Shown here piece after piece: positions 31,460-42,412 of a stretch of DNA of 64,000 bases; the first letter of the stretch is position 1; each line of letters starts with the position of its first letter. Source of the DNA: Dipteris shenzhenensis (Eukaryota > Polypodiophyta > Polypodiopsida > Gleicheniales); assembly GCA_047967505.1 (NCBI GenBank), contig CM106539.1; one strand, given 5' to 3'. The notes beneath the pieces are model-generated. The model did not search any database and had not been told where the DNA came from. It was given only the letters and a program-made list of their open reading frames with translations. A program made the translations under genes and the position numbers.

Positions 31460-34400
31460 ATGGAAACCCCTGATAATTCCCCAGACCTTCAAGGACACCT
31501 CAGGCATCATCTACCACACAATACCGTGTTCAGATTGCACAACCAGCCCACAGTGACTTGGACCACATCCTATACCTTTTGCATGAGGCACCTCAATTAC
31601 ATTACTTCCTCAGCACAGTCCAGGTTGTGTTCCACGAGACACGTAGATACCCAGAACCCAATATTCCTCACGAGTTTGCTGTCCATCTTTGGAGAGACTT
31701 TTACCCCTTAGCTTCAGCATCTCCATGGTACTCTCCACCTCTTTCAGCTCCTAGATATCCTCCTGCACAGGTTGTACCTTCCCCAAGACAGTATTTACAC
31801 TCTGAAGGCACTCCTCCTGGATATCCTCCACTCCCAACAGCATCTCCTTATCCCTTCTCAGATCCGTGGACTCTGCAACCTACCCCTGTACTCTCACGAG
31901 CAGTAACACCCACTTCGGCATCACCAGTGTTACCTCAAACAGGACCTCCTTTACCAGATTTCCACGGGTGGTTCCATCCTGCCTCGCCTGCCCCCTCCAA
32001 CATGAGCAACCTCAGGGAGCAGCCCGGATTTTCTTCCAGAAATGGTACAAACTAGAGCGCAGGTTCGTGCTCTTCTCACAGGGACCTCAGATATGTCGCA
32101 ACGCTCACGTGCAACCTCTCCGGTGATCAGCGACTCAAGTCCAAAAAAGACCCCTGAAGTCAACTTACAAGGCGAAGCACTACTTCAACTTCAAATTTCC
32201 CAGCTTCAGGACAGCATCTCCGACTTGGTCCTATAGTCCAACAACTCCAAGATTCTCATAGTACCACACATACAGAGGATAACATGATGCCACCGGACGA
32301 CTATGTGGACTCGTTCCCACCTGAGGTAGAAAACACTGAACTCTGTGCCCTCTACCGCTTACTCCAAGCTTCCAAAACTAAAAGACTTGACATTAAACTT
32401 CCGGAAGCCTACACTGGTCAACGAAATCGCCGAACAATTGACCAATGGCTCGCAAAACTACTGCGCATGTACTTTGATACTGTTGACCTCACTGAAGGCA
32501 AAAAGATTACCTTGGCAGCCTCCCTCCTCAAGGATACAGCTTTCCTATGGTGGCAATGACGCTTAAAGGACAGCAAAAGTGTGTTAACTTGGGAACGTTT
32601 TGAACACGTGCTCCGTAAGCAGTTCATACATGCCAATGCAGACTTCCAAGCACGTTCAAAACTCAAACAGTTGGAGCAAACAGGCTCCTTGTCTTCCTAC
32701 ATCTCTCAGTTCACCACATTGGTGCTGGAGATTGATGGTTTAACTGATGATGATTGCCTTCATGCTTTCATCTCAGGCCTAAACCCCTTGTTACGCATTG
32801 ATGTCCTCAAAGCAAACATCACCACCACAGCTGGCGCTATTGCTTACGCAGAGCGCATTACAGATTTCCAAAACACAGGGAAGCAGAGTGCTAATAGAAC
32901 ACAGAACTCTACTATGGCCAAAGGTGCTCACTCTCAAGATAACCCCAAGTTTAGAAAAAACTCGGGTAATCAAGATCAACGACAGTCTCAAGATCCCCAC
33001 AAGTCTTAGAAATCGTATGCTAGATCCCAACAGAAGCACTCCTCCAAGGATCGCGCATCTTCTTCTTCACAAAGTCATCACCGTCATCCCCAACATAAAG
33101 GTGCGGCCACTGACAAGAAGAACAACTCCAGCACAAAAGGACTTTGTACCATCTGTACAGGCGACCATAGATGGTTCGATTGTCCCAAGCGACCAAAGCA
33201 AAATTCCAATATGGAAACTAGCACTTCCCAAACGGAAGATGCTACCCCAGCACAAGACAAGAAAGGCAAAGCTGTTCGAATGGCAAATACCATCCACATG
33301 AGCCTTGCCAGCAACCCCGAATCTTCCCTGGCCACTCAAGTACTTTGTGTCCAAGGATCGATTCGTGGAACAACAGTCACTATCCTCATCGACAGTGGCT
33401 GCTCTCATAACTTCCTAGCTAGTTCTATGGTCAACAAACTTCGGTTGACCACCCGTCCTAGTCCCATGGACTATCAGATTGAACTCGCAAATGGAACTAC
33501 CTTCTTGTGCAACACCAAGATCAAAAACTTGTCTTTTCGCATCCAACATTATACGGACAAGTTGAACTTCGACATCATGTCTCTTTCTCGGTACGATGTC
33601 ATACTTGGACAACACTGGCTCTACGACTATGATCCATCAATCAGTTTTCGCAGCCATACTACCCAGTTTGTCCACCAGGGAAAAATTATTGAGCTAACTG
33701 GTTCTAGGGACTCTCCTTCAACTCCAGTTGCCTCTGCCCTACAAGTAAAGAAGTGGGTTCGTAAACGTCAAATAAAGACTTCTTCTATTAGTTACGGCAG
33801 TAGAGGAGACACCAACAAAGGATCCTCCTGAATACCTCAACCAACCTTTTTTCCAGCCCTACCTGGATATTTTTCCACAGGAATTGCCAAAGCATTTACC
33901 ACCTCGACGACCAGTGGATCACCCAATCGAACTTATTCCTGGCAGTAATCCACCGTCGAAATCTCCTTATCGGGTTTCTTACACTCAAAATGAAGAAATC
34001 CAAAGACAGGTGACCAAACTACTCGACAACGGTCACATTCGGCCCAATCGCAGCCCTTTTGGATCTCTTGTACTACTTGTGGAAAAAAAGAATAAGTCAA
34101 TGCGCCTCTGCATCAACTACCGAGCCCTCAACACGCTCACTATCAAAAACAAGTATCCATTGCCTCGCATCAATGATCTCTTCGATCAACTTCTACACGC
34201 AACACAATTCTTAAAGATTGATCTTCGTTCAGGTTATCATCAAATTCGCATACGAGAAGGCGATGAGTACAAGACAGCTTTTCGAACAAAGTATGGACAC
34301 TATGAATGTTTAGTCATGCCTTTTGGGTTAAACAATGCCCCGGCCACATTCATGACAGTAATGAACGACATCTTCAGTCCTTTCCTTGATAAGTTCGTCA

Positions 34401-34990
34401 TCGTTTACCTCAATGACATCCTCGTTTTCAGCAGATCCCTACATGAGCATAAACAACATCTTCACCAAGTTTTTGAGTTCTCCGCGCAAATTCTCTCTGC
34501 ATCAACGTTGAGAAGAGTAAGTTCTTCAAGACCCAACTCGAATATTTGGGACATGTTATTTCAACTCAAGGTATCTCTGTGGATCCCAAGAAGGTTGAGG
34601 TAATCCGAAACTAGCCTACTCCTAAGAATGTTCATGATGTCCGCTCTTTTCTCGGATTGGCAAACTTCTACCGTACAAAGGTCTATCAATTTTCCGAAAT
34701 CGCAGCTCCTATGTCCGAATTATTGAAAAGTACAGCAGTTTTTCAGTGGCTTCCCAAAACAGAGTATAGTTTCCAACAACTCAAGCAAGCACTCACTACC
34801 ACACCAGTTATGGCTATTACTGACCCAAACCTTCCATTTGAGGTCATGACCGATGCTTCCGACATCGCTATAGGAGCAGTCTTGATGCAAGAAGGCAGAG
34901 TTATTGCTTTTGACAGCCATAAACATTCCGATATCCAAACCCGATACCAATCTTTGCATTCTATGTGCAGGTTGAGAATAGCTCCTTGAA
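31460..34990 (+). pseudogene. G2: Ty3/gypsy gag-pol remnant
   Basis: The N-terminal Pro-rich part (31460-32055, two frames) precedes MVQTRAQVRALL. The capsid core has a TGA at 32557-32559 (TAFLWWQ stop RLKDSK, LTWERFEHVLRKQF, GLTDDDCLHAFISGLNPLL) and a TAG at 33007. A zinc knuckle follows (CTICTGDHRWFDC, one residue short of CX2CX4HX4C), then protease (ILIDSGCSHNFLASS). RT is one frame on ([45 protein letters not shown]). Its active site reads YLND, where YLDD is expected. After another shift come the connection and the start of RNase H (FEVMTDASDIAIGAVLMQEG). It is truncated near 34985; integrase and 3' LTR are absent. Confidence 0.9.
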
Positions 34991-37079
34991 TTCATGTTCT
35001 GAGTGGCAGTCCCATTGGTCTTCTACATTTTGATATTATATGGCACACACCCGTACGCACATAAACAGCTATCGCTAAAAACTGGTTTATGCAACTTGCT
35101 CGAGTCAATTGCAAATCCTACACTTCACGTTCAAATATTTGTGTTACGGTTCAAGACAAGCACTTCAAAAATATATTTGAGTAAAGCACTTCAAAAATAT
35201 AATCTCAAAGGTCCAAGAAATGGGCATTTTTGTGCTATTTTAGGTACAAGGGAGAAAACTAGAAACATTATTATGCATTATTCTTAACTAAATGAAGAGA
35301 GACTTGAGCGTTGGACTTCAGCAAGACTGATACATTGGTATGTGTTTTCTACCCTCTCAACAAGCCAAAGCACAAAAGCGTAAGTAAGCCCTTCAACAGT
35401 ATGAGAAGCAAACGCTATGATTATTTGTAGCATTCAAATAATCAACTTTGCACATCTTTCATATCAGGAGAAGGACAGACAGAATACTGGCCTGAACAGC
35501 TTGTAGCTCGTCCTTGAGGGATGCTATGACCTTCTCTTTGTCACAAAGACTCGTATCTTTCTCCAGCAAACTTTTTTCTGCAGAAAGTCAGGATTGTGTG
35601 TAAAATTCATGGAATTTGAAATCTCATTACAGCAGAATAAAGAAAAGAGTATAAAAGAAAATGGTCCACCACAAGAGAAGGGTGTGCTTGAAAAACAAGG
35701 AAGTAGAAAGGAAAAGATGTGGAAACAAGTAGAAAGCACACTGGAGCATCTGAATTATGAGATGAAGAAGAGAGATGCGAAGGAAAGAGCTTAGGAGGAG
35801 GGCAACTTGAAAAAGATTGCATTAGAGGCAGCCCAGAACTTGAGTGCACAGTTCATACAATTATTCCACACAGGTCCTTCTACCTTGTAAAGGCCATTTC
35901 CCCCCCCCCAAAAGGACGATACCCTGGCAAAGGCCAAAGAGATGAAGGGGAAAGCGAGGGGCAAAGCGGTGAACGATGAAGCAGCCAAGTAGAACTTCTA
36001 TTTAGTATGGGCAATTATCAAAAACCTAGGATAAGATCCTATAAGGGCCTCACACAAAATCATGTGAAGCAAAAAGGAAATGAAGCTGTTGTAACCAATC
36101 CAGAGGGTGGAAATTCCATAAAGACCTTGTGACTGTACATGTGAAGAAAAGACCATGGTCCGACTCTCATGAAGGAAGCTCTCCTGGCCACTGCAACTCG
36201 TTAGGAGACCTGAATCCTGCCCCAAGTGCCATGAGGATGTGTATAGAGTCCCATCTAAAACCTCTATGCAGATAGATCTCCAATCTGCCATCTAGTAAGA
36301 CTGGCAATGATTGAGTCTATATAAGGAGAACAAATGTACGTGTAGACATCACTACTGCATTAAGTGATAAGCTGGGAGACTCTAATGAAATCTGTGGATC
36401 AAAATAGCCATAACGAAATCGGCTCCCTTATAAGACCTGCTGTGTAAGCCAGGCCACAGATCCCAGAGTGATGTAGCAAGTCCCTCTCCTTATCCTGCCA
36501 AGCAAGTGTGCAACCCCCTGTCAGATCCTCTCAGCCTCTCTGCAACCCCATATGCAATCCTGAATAGATCGATAACATTGGGGATCCCTCAAGTCTAGGT
36601 AAGATGATAGTGTGCACTCAAGCCAAATATAAACATAAACACGAATACTAAATATATGAACCCATGGGAAGGACGAAAAATCTGCAAGGCAGTATCACGG
36701 TGGCGGTCCTTTGTAGTTGTCTGAGGAACCAAGTCCACCAGGCGGCTGAGAATGGATCAGAGGGTCTCGGCAAACAGAGGCTCCAGCAGTGGTCAACGCT
36801 ACAAAGGCGTGATACAGCACTGATGTCGGTCAGTCTGCGTGGTCCGCTATAGTCTCCTAGCAGTGGCTCTCTATCAAACAAGTACCATTGACACCCCTGC
36901 CGGCTGTGTCCCTAGTCTGGCAAACATGGAGGAAAGATCCCCCAATTCATATGTGCATCAACACACTCACCGGTCTATCATGTCTCTTGCTCTGAGCCCC
37001 CACTACACCATCTCCTAGGGACTGTGCCATCCGACCAGAAAAACTCGATGATAACCCTCTAGATGGAGTCTTAGCTCCT
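34991..37079. other. Unassigned decayed DNA
   Basis: About 2.1 kb without a recognisable gene. Short Lys/Glu-rich ORFs at 35594-35850 look like low-complexity remnants. A poly-C run lies near 35900. Some of the minus strand towards 37080 may be further LB LINE sequence, too decayed to call. Confidence 0.4.
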
Positions 37080-37344
37080 CATCTATGTGTCCTGAGCAAA
37101 TGGTCTTTGTGTTGTACAACCTCATGAATGAACATTGCTAAACATCTCTAATCCAGGTGGACCAAGAGGTTGGAGAGGGGTCCAAATCCATCCTCGAAAA
37201 CACAATGGTTACAGCCTCAGATCTCATAGTACATAGGGCATCTTAAAGCAAAGTGCTTCTCCAACTCAATCTCATGTAGATCACATAGGGTGCAGATGCA
37301 GCCCTCTCTAGGTATGGCCTCAGCCCATCCAATCAAAATACGCA

Positions 37345-37345
<1 letters not shown>
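37080..37345 (-). pseudogene. LB LINE fragment (C-terminal Cys/His region)
   Basis: The minus strand translates AEAIPREGCICTLCDLHEIE, LEKHFALRCPMYYEI, then HCVFEDGFGPLSNLLVHLD. A CxxC, His and Cys spacing at the ORF2 end is typical of plant LINEs. The frame is interrupted upstream by the GT microsatellite at 37350, next to the LINE pair. Confidence 0.65.
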
Positions 37346-37349
<4 letters not shown>

Positions 37350-37391
<42 letters not shown>

Positions 37392-37425
37392 GTGTGTGTG
37401 TGTAGAGGTGTGTGTGTGTGTGTGA
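37350..37425. repeat. (GT)n microsatellite at the left edge of L1a
   Basis: A GT run with interruptions (gtgtgtaagtgtgtg, gtgtagaggtgtgtg), ending in gagagagg. It precedes L1a; a similar GT tract stands between L1a and L1b and another follows L1b. Confidence 0.95.
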
Positions 37426-37430
37426 GAGAG

Positions 37431-40371
37431 GAGGAGTGTCGAGGAGAGCTGAGGAGCCTTCCAGCCACCGTCGTGCCTTCTGCAGCGTCCCTGCATGAGC
37501 AAACAACACTATGCCAGGCCAGACATTGTCTCAAACTAAATGATCACAGGAAACTGGCAAAATGGGAGACTAGAGCAAGACAAAGAGCCTTTACAGATAA
37601 AGGTTGCTCTTCCAAAGAATTTTTCAAAAGTTTACATCAGAGGAGAATCAAAACAGAAATTTGCAGAGTGCTTATGCCCGATGGATCATGGACTACTTCA
37701 CGGTCACAGCTTGCTTCTGTTTGCGTGCATCATTTCTCTCAGCAATTTGGCTCTACAGCTCCTCCCTCGCAACAGATTTTGCTTGCACGAAATTTACTGT
37801 TGCAAGATGTTTCTCCTATCATTTCCCCTCCTCAAGCTTTGGAATTGGAGGAACCCTTTACTGAGAGGGAACTGTCAGATGCGATCAAATCATGAGGCAG
37901 ATGGAAATCCCCTGGATGGGATGGTTTAACAGTAGAGTTTTTTCTAGCCTACTGGCCTATTTTGAAGCATTCATTGCTATATATGGTGAATGCTGCGTGG
38001 CAAAATCAGAAAATGTCCGGTTAAACTCCTTCCCAAAAAACAAATTTGTGTGTCTTTGGCAGATTGGAGACCTATCACTCTTATGCCCGTAATTTACAAA
38101 GTCACCACCAAAATGATTGTCGATCGGCTAAAGGGGATTTTACATGATGGGTTGCATCCTGCTCAATATGGCTTTGTCCCGCGCAGGCACATCACCGATA
38201 ACATTGCTAATGCCTACATTGGAATTGAATATGCCAAATACACACAGCAGGATGTTTTGTTATTGCAAATTGATATTGCCAAAGCCTTTGATACTGTTCA
38301 GTGGGATTTTATTTCATCTACTATGCAAGCATTGGGTTTTGGCACAAAAATGCAGCAGCTCATCACTTGGCTATATCAAGATAGTGAAGCTGCCTGTATA
38401 CTCTCAGGAGATATTTCTCCATCTTGGACTCTTGCTTGCTCTGTCAGGCAAGGATGTCCCCTGAGTGCTTTACTTTTTGCCATAGCCACTCATCCACTGC
38501 TTCAATATCTGGATCACCTCTTGGACACTGACCAGTTGCACGGTTTGGAGTTTCTAAGTAGTCGCAGCATGATTGCTCGGGCATATGCTGATGATTCATT
38601 CTTTACTCCAAAAAATACTCGGGCTGATCTGTCCATGATTATGCATGCTCTTTCCACATATGGTTTGGCTGATGGCCTTCGGGTAAATTTTCAGAAATCA
38701 AAATTGCTGCCATTACATGCACAAGAATGGCACAACCTTCTGTGGCCTGGGGAAATTGTCCCCGCTTCTCAATTCATTCGACATCTTGCTTATCCTCTAG
38801 GCTGGGGACTCACCCGCTCACAACAAACTGATTGGGTGCTAGTAAAGTTAAGGGCAAAACTTGAATATTGGAAGCTTGCAACTTGGCCATTACATGTTCG
38901 TCTGCGAATCACACAATCCATTTTGATAGCATACATACAATTTTATCTACCTCTCACTATGTTCACTAAGGCAGATCTGGTTTCATTTATGTCAGCTATC
39001 ATGGAAATTTTATGGCGTTCAAAACATGGCAAGAAAAGTCTCAGATTACTCTCTATGCATCGTCTCTGTTCTCCCAAGATGCACGGAGGTCTGAACATTC
39101 TCAATATTCAAATGCATTTACTTGCTCACAGAGGGAAAATGATGATACAGTTTATGCAAGGAGATCAGCCTTGGGCTTTCATGATCCGCTCTCTCTTATT
39201 ACATCTTCATACATCTGTCTTTGGGCATTGGCAGCTTACTCAGTGGGATTTTTTATTTGGCTCTATCCAAGGCAAGATCAGAGGATGCCCTTTTGTCTCT
39301 CGTCTGCTTCTTGATTGGAAACACATTCTATCCCATTTGGAATGGCATGGCAGGGACTCTCTCTCGGCCAACTCTTTGAGGGTAGAGAATATTTTTTGGT
39401 CTAAAGTATTCCACCCCCCTTTGGCCATACAAGAACCCCGACGTTCTTATTTTCTCTCCTTCAAAGGCATTTCATCTGTGGCGGATGTACTTCAGGATGA
39501 TGGCACAATTTTATCTTTTTCTATGGCTGCTTGCAAATATGGCTTGGGAGCTCATTATCGTCCTTTATGGCATCGAATTTCAGCAATGCTCCAACCGTAC
39601 TTGCCGGTACCCCATTTGGAACTTCAGAATCAGCTTGAGGATTGGATTTTACGCTCTCCTTCCTTATACGCCTGTCCTCTGAAGCTCTCACATATCACAG
39701 TGTCATCATTGTATAAAGTGTTATTACCTCCGCCTTGGATTTCCCACAAAGCAAATACTGTTTGGCATATGGATCGCCCAATGAAGTGGTGGAGAAAAAG
39801 GCTGCGTCTCCTTTGGCATTACAAAGTCCCTCTTCGACAACAGCTTTTCCTATGGCGAGTTCTCCTTGGCATTTTTCCATCTGGACAGTTACTCGCACAC
39901 AAACATAATGCTTCAGCTGTTTGTCACAGATGCCAGCACTCTACTGAATCAGTGTTTCATATCTTTTGGTCCTGTCCAAATACTTCTAATCTCATTGCTC
40001 TCATCAGACAGAGGCTTCGACAGCGATTTCCTACTGTTACTTTTGGCAGATTTTTCTGGTTGTTTGGCTTTCATCCACAGAGACAGGGTTTTGATTTATT
40101 TTTTGTATGGGTGCGCTATTGGACCCTATGGACTTTATGGATGGACAGAAATCATAGAGTCTTTGATGATCCACTATTTTCATCTTTTCTTTTTTTCAAA
40201 CGATCTCTGCAACAATCATTTTATGATTGTTTTCAGACTCGTTTGATTGATCAGGATGTGTATACAGCTTATACTCAGCTCTTCAGTTGAGTAGTAGCTA
40301 CTTCGTTTTTTGAAGTAACTATGAATGTAATTATTCTACAGCAATAAAAGATTTCTTCCCACAAAAAAAAA
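37431..40371 (+). mobile_element. L1a: L1-like LINE, internally deleted
   Basis: The start shares gagagctgaggagc and ccttccagccaccgtcgtg with the L1b 5' UTR (40405-40480). It then jumps to tgcatgagcaaacaac, which in L1b lies at about 43407 inside ORF2. ORF1, the endonuclease and most of the 5' UTR are missing. The 3' end has aataaa and a 9 A tail (40363-40371). GT repeats flank both sides. The 5' boundary is approximate because element and microsatellite grade into one another. Confidence 0.85.
37490..40290 (+). pseudogene. L1a ORF2 remnant: reverse transcriptase and zf-RVT end
   Basis: The upstream frame encodes HEQTTLCQARHCLKLNDH through ELEEPFTERELSDAIKS, ends at a TGA near 37893, and a net 20 bp loss near 38010 shifts it. 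From 37990 it is open for 766 codons. It carries RT (LADWRPITLMPVIYKVTTKM, QYGFVPRRHITDNI), motif A (QIDIAKAFDTVQWDF), SVRQGCPLSALLFAI, the active site AYADDSFF and the thumb region. The zf-RVT-like end follows (VPLRQQLFLWRVLLGIFP, CHRCQHSTESVFHIFWSCP). Motif A and YADD are both intact, so the RT domain itself looks well preserved; it lacks endonuclease. Confidence 0.92.
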
Positions 40372-41211
40372 TGTGTGTGTGTGTGTCTGTAAAGTGTGTG
40401 TGTGGAGAGCTTAGAGCTGAGGAGCACGATCGTGCCATCCCCGCGAGCCTGCCAGGGTCCGGTGCCTTCCAGCCACCGTCGTGACTTTTGCGGCCTCCCA
40501 TACCACCTGTATGGCTACCCGTACAGGTCGTACGGCTGTTCCGTACAAGTTCCAGTCTGCCCTCAGCGTTTCTGTACAGGCCCGCATCTGCTGCTGCTCT
40601 TCCGTACCTTTTCTACAGCCTCCTAGGTGTGTGTGCACTGCTCGCGGTGTGTTTTGTGTGATCCAAGTGAGGTGTACGCCACTCTGTTTTTTTTGTCCTC
40701 GTCAGGAACCCTATGCAGCCCCGTCCGTACAGCCGTACAGCGTCCGTACGTCCGTACGATTCCATACATCTGCGTCAGTTCTGGTCCCCCTCTGCAAATT
40801 CACGTACATAGCCCGCTACCTTTCTTCCTGCAAGTCTTTCCGTACACTTGTCAGTCAGACTCCTCTCCGTGCAGCATCATCCGTACAATCCTGTACTTCC
40901 TGCCGTACAAGTCTTTGGGGTTTTGGGGCTCCGGTGTCTCCCCTAACAGTCTTGTGTTCCAGCCAAAATCTTACATTTCCCTCTGCTATCTCCTTACCAA
41001 CTATACTCTTCTTCTCCTCTCTTGTGGACTTCCTATGGATATTTCTTTGGGACTGGTTTTTTTGGTTTCCACTACCCTTTTACAGGTACTTCATTCTTGA
41101 GCTCCCTTTCATACAAAGTCATGGCAGAATATTCATATAAAAAAAACGTTTCAAAAGGAGCGCTCGGCTCCCTGCAAGAAGCAAAAGTAGCTTGAGGGTC
41201 AGCATGACCCG
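40372..41211 (+). promoter_or_regulatory. L1b 5' UTR with CCGTAC cluster
   Basis: About 840 bp starting in TG repeats. From 40510 to 40910 it has roughly 15 GTAC sites, most as CCGTACA or CCGTACG. LINE 5' UTRs hold the internal promoter, so these are candidate activator sites (GTAC is the core bound by plant SBP-box/SPL proteins). ORFs across it are repeat-like and probably not coding. Confidence 0.65.
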
Positions 41212-42207
41212 ATGCATGATACTTTTGAGGCGCAACTGGTATATGATGTCATGCATGAAGGATTTGCAGATACGAGGAAAGAGTGGAAAGACTCGGTTCC
41301 TTCAGTTGGCCTCATGATTGAGGTCGATGAAATTGTGGATCCAGTCAGAGAATATGCTAAGAATGCAGTCATTTTATTTTTTCTAGGCCGGATGCCACCT
41401 GCTGCAGAGATAGGTAACTGGCTAACACGCACTTTAGCTGGCTCGTTTGTTCGTAAAGTACACTATGCAGCCAGGGGCTTTTTTGAGGTTATCATGGTGG
41501 ATGAGATACACAGACAAATGCTTTTGGAACATTCACCTCTTTTTTTTGGGCAGCAAATGGTACATGTATTGCCATGGTCTCCCACAAGGGACTTTCAGGC
41601 TTTAATCCGACACAGATGCCCGGTTTGGGTTGAAGTTGTCGATTTCCCACAATGTATGGCCTCACTTTTGCCTAAAATTGCAACATCTTTAGGTAAAGTG
41701 GTCTGCCCACCACGGCCAAATGGCAACTCAAACAGATTTTGCATTCTCTGGGATACTGATAATCCCACACCGGACTCTTATTCAGTCACGGTGAATAATG
41801 TGAACATGGGAAGTGACTTTTATAAACTCAAATGGGGTTTATTTGCAGAGGCTTGTTTTGAGTGCAAAAAGTTTGGACACATGGCTTCACAGTGTCCAAT
41901 GAATCAGCATAAAATGCCTCGTACTACTTTGACGGTTCAAATGCCTACCAAGGATGCTCCTACTCCAGTTGCCAATAAAAATAAAAGCAGTAGACAGCCT
42001 TCTGGGAGTCAGGATAAAGGCAAAGCTCCAGTGGCTCCCAATGGCAATCTCACTTCACATTCACTCCCTGCTATTCAATCCATGACCAAAGGACAGCAAC
42101 ATCCAACTGATGGCTGGAAAAGTCCAAGAAAAGTTATTTTTGCTCGAAGAATTCCACCCCCCCGCACATGGAATGGTGCATCTTCTAGTGAAATACCCCA
42201 GAGATAA
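41212..42207 (+). CDS. L1b ORF1 (nucleic-acid-binding LINE protein)
   Basis: This encodes 331 residues. The N-terminal half (VGLMIEVDEIVDPVREYAKN, AVILFFLGRMPPAAEIGNW, DEIHRQMLLEHSPLFFGQQM, PVWVEVVDFPQC) resembles the DUF4283 domain of plant LINE ORF1 and related proteins. A CCHC knuckle follows, CFECKKFGHMASQC (about residue 218), then a basic Ser/Pro/Lys tail. It is expected to coat LINE RNA. The frame is intact. An upstream ATG at 41205 is in another frame, so 41212 is the best start visible. Confidence 0.85.
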   Translation: MHDTFEAQLVYDVMHEGFADTRKEWKDSVPSVGLMIEVDEIVDPVREYAKNAVILFFLGRMPPAAEIGNWLTRTLAGSFVRKVHYAARGFFEVIMVDEIHRQMLLEHSPLFFGQQMVHVLPWSPTRDFQALIRHRCPVWVEVVDFPQCMASLLPKIATSLGKVVCPPRPNGNSNRFCILWDTDNPTPDSYSVTVNNVNMGSDFYKLKWGLFAEACFECKKFGHMASQCPMNQHKMPRTTLTVQMPTKDAPTPVANKNKSSRQPSGSQDKGKAPVAPNGNLTSHSLPAIQSMTKGQQHPTDGWKSPRKVIFARRIPPPRTWNGASSSEIPQR

Positions 42208-42412
42208 ATACAGGAATTGGGATTACATGGGCTGCAGTAACAGCCAGCAGAACACTCTTCCCTGAAGAAGAGGTTGCTGCTTTGCTGTCTACTTCTCAGG
42301 TGGCTACTTCTTCTCAGGGGCAAGGCCTTGACCCTGAGATAGAAATGCAAGGCTGACCACATAAATTTTGCTGCTGTACATAGTTGTTATATTACTATAA
42401 ATACCTGTACAT

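Noticed and set aside
35594-35850. Possible coiled-coil host gene
   Set aside because: Short Lys/Glu-rich frame with stops, no flanking exons or splice signals that I can support.
40481-41140. 219-codon ORF in the L1b 5' UTR
   Set aside because: Composition follows the CCGTAC repeats and a second overlapping frame is equally open; no known ORF0-like domain seen.
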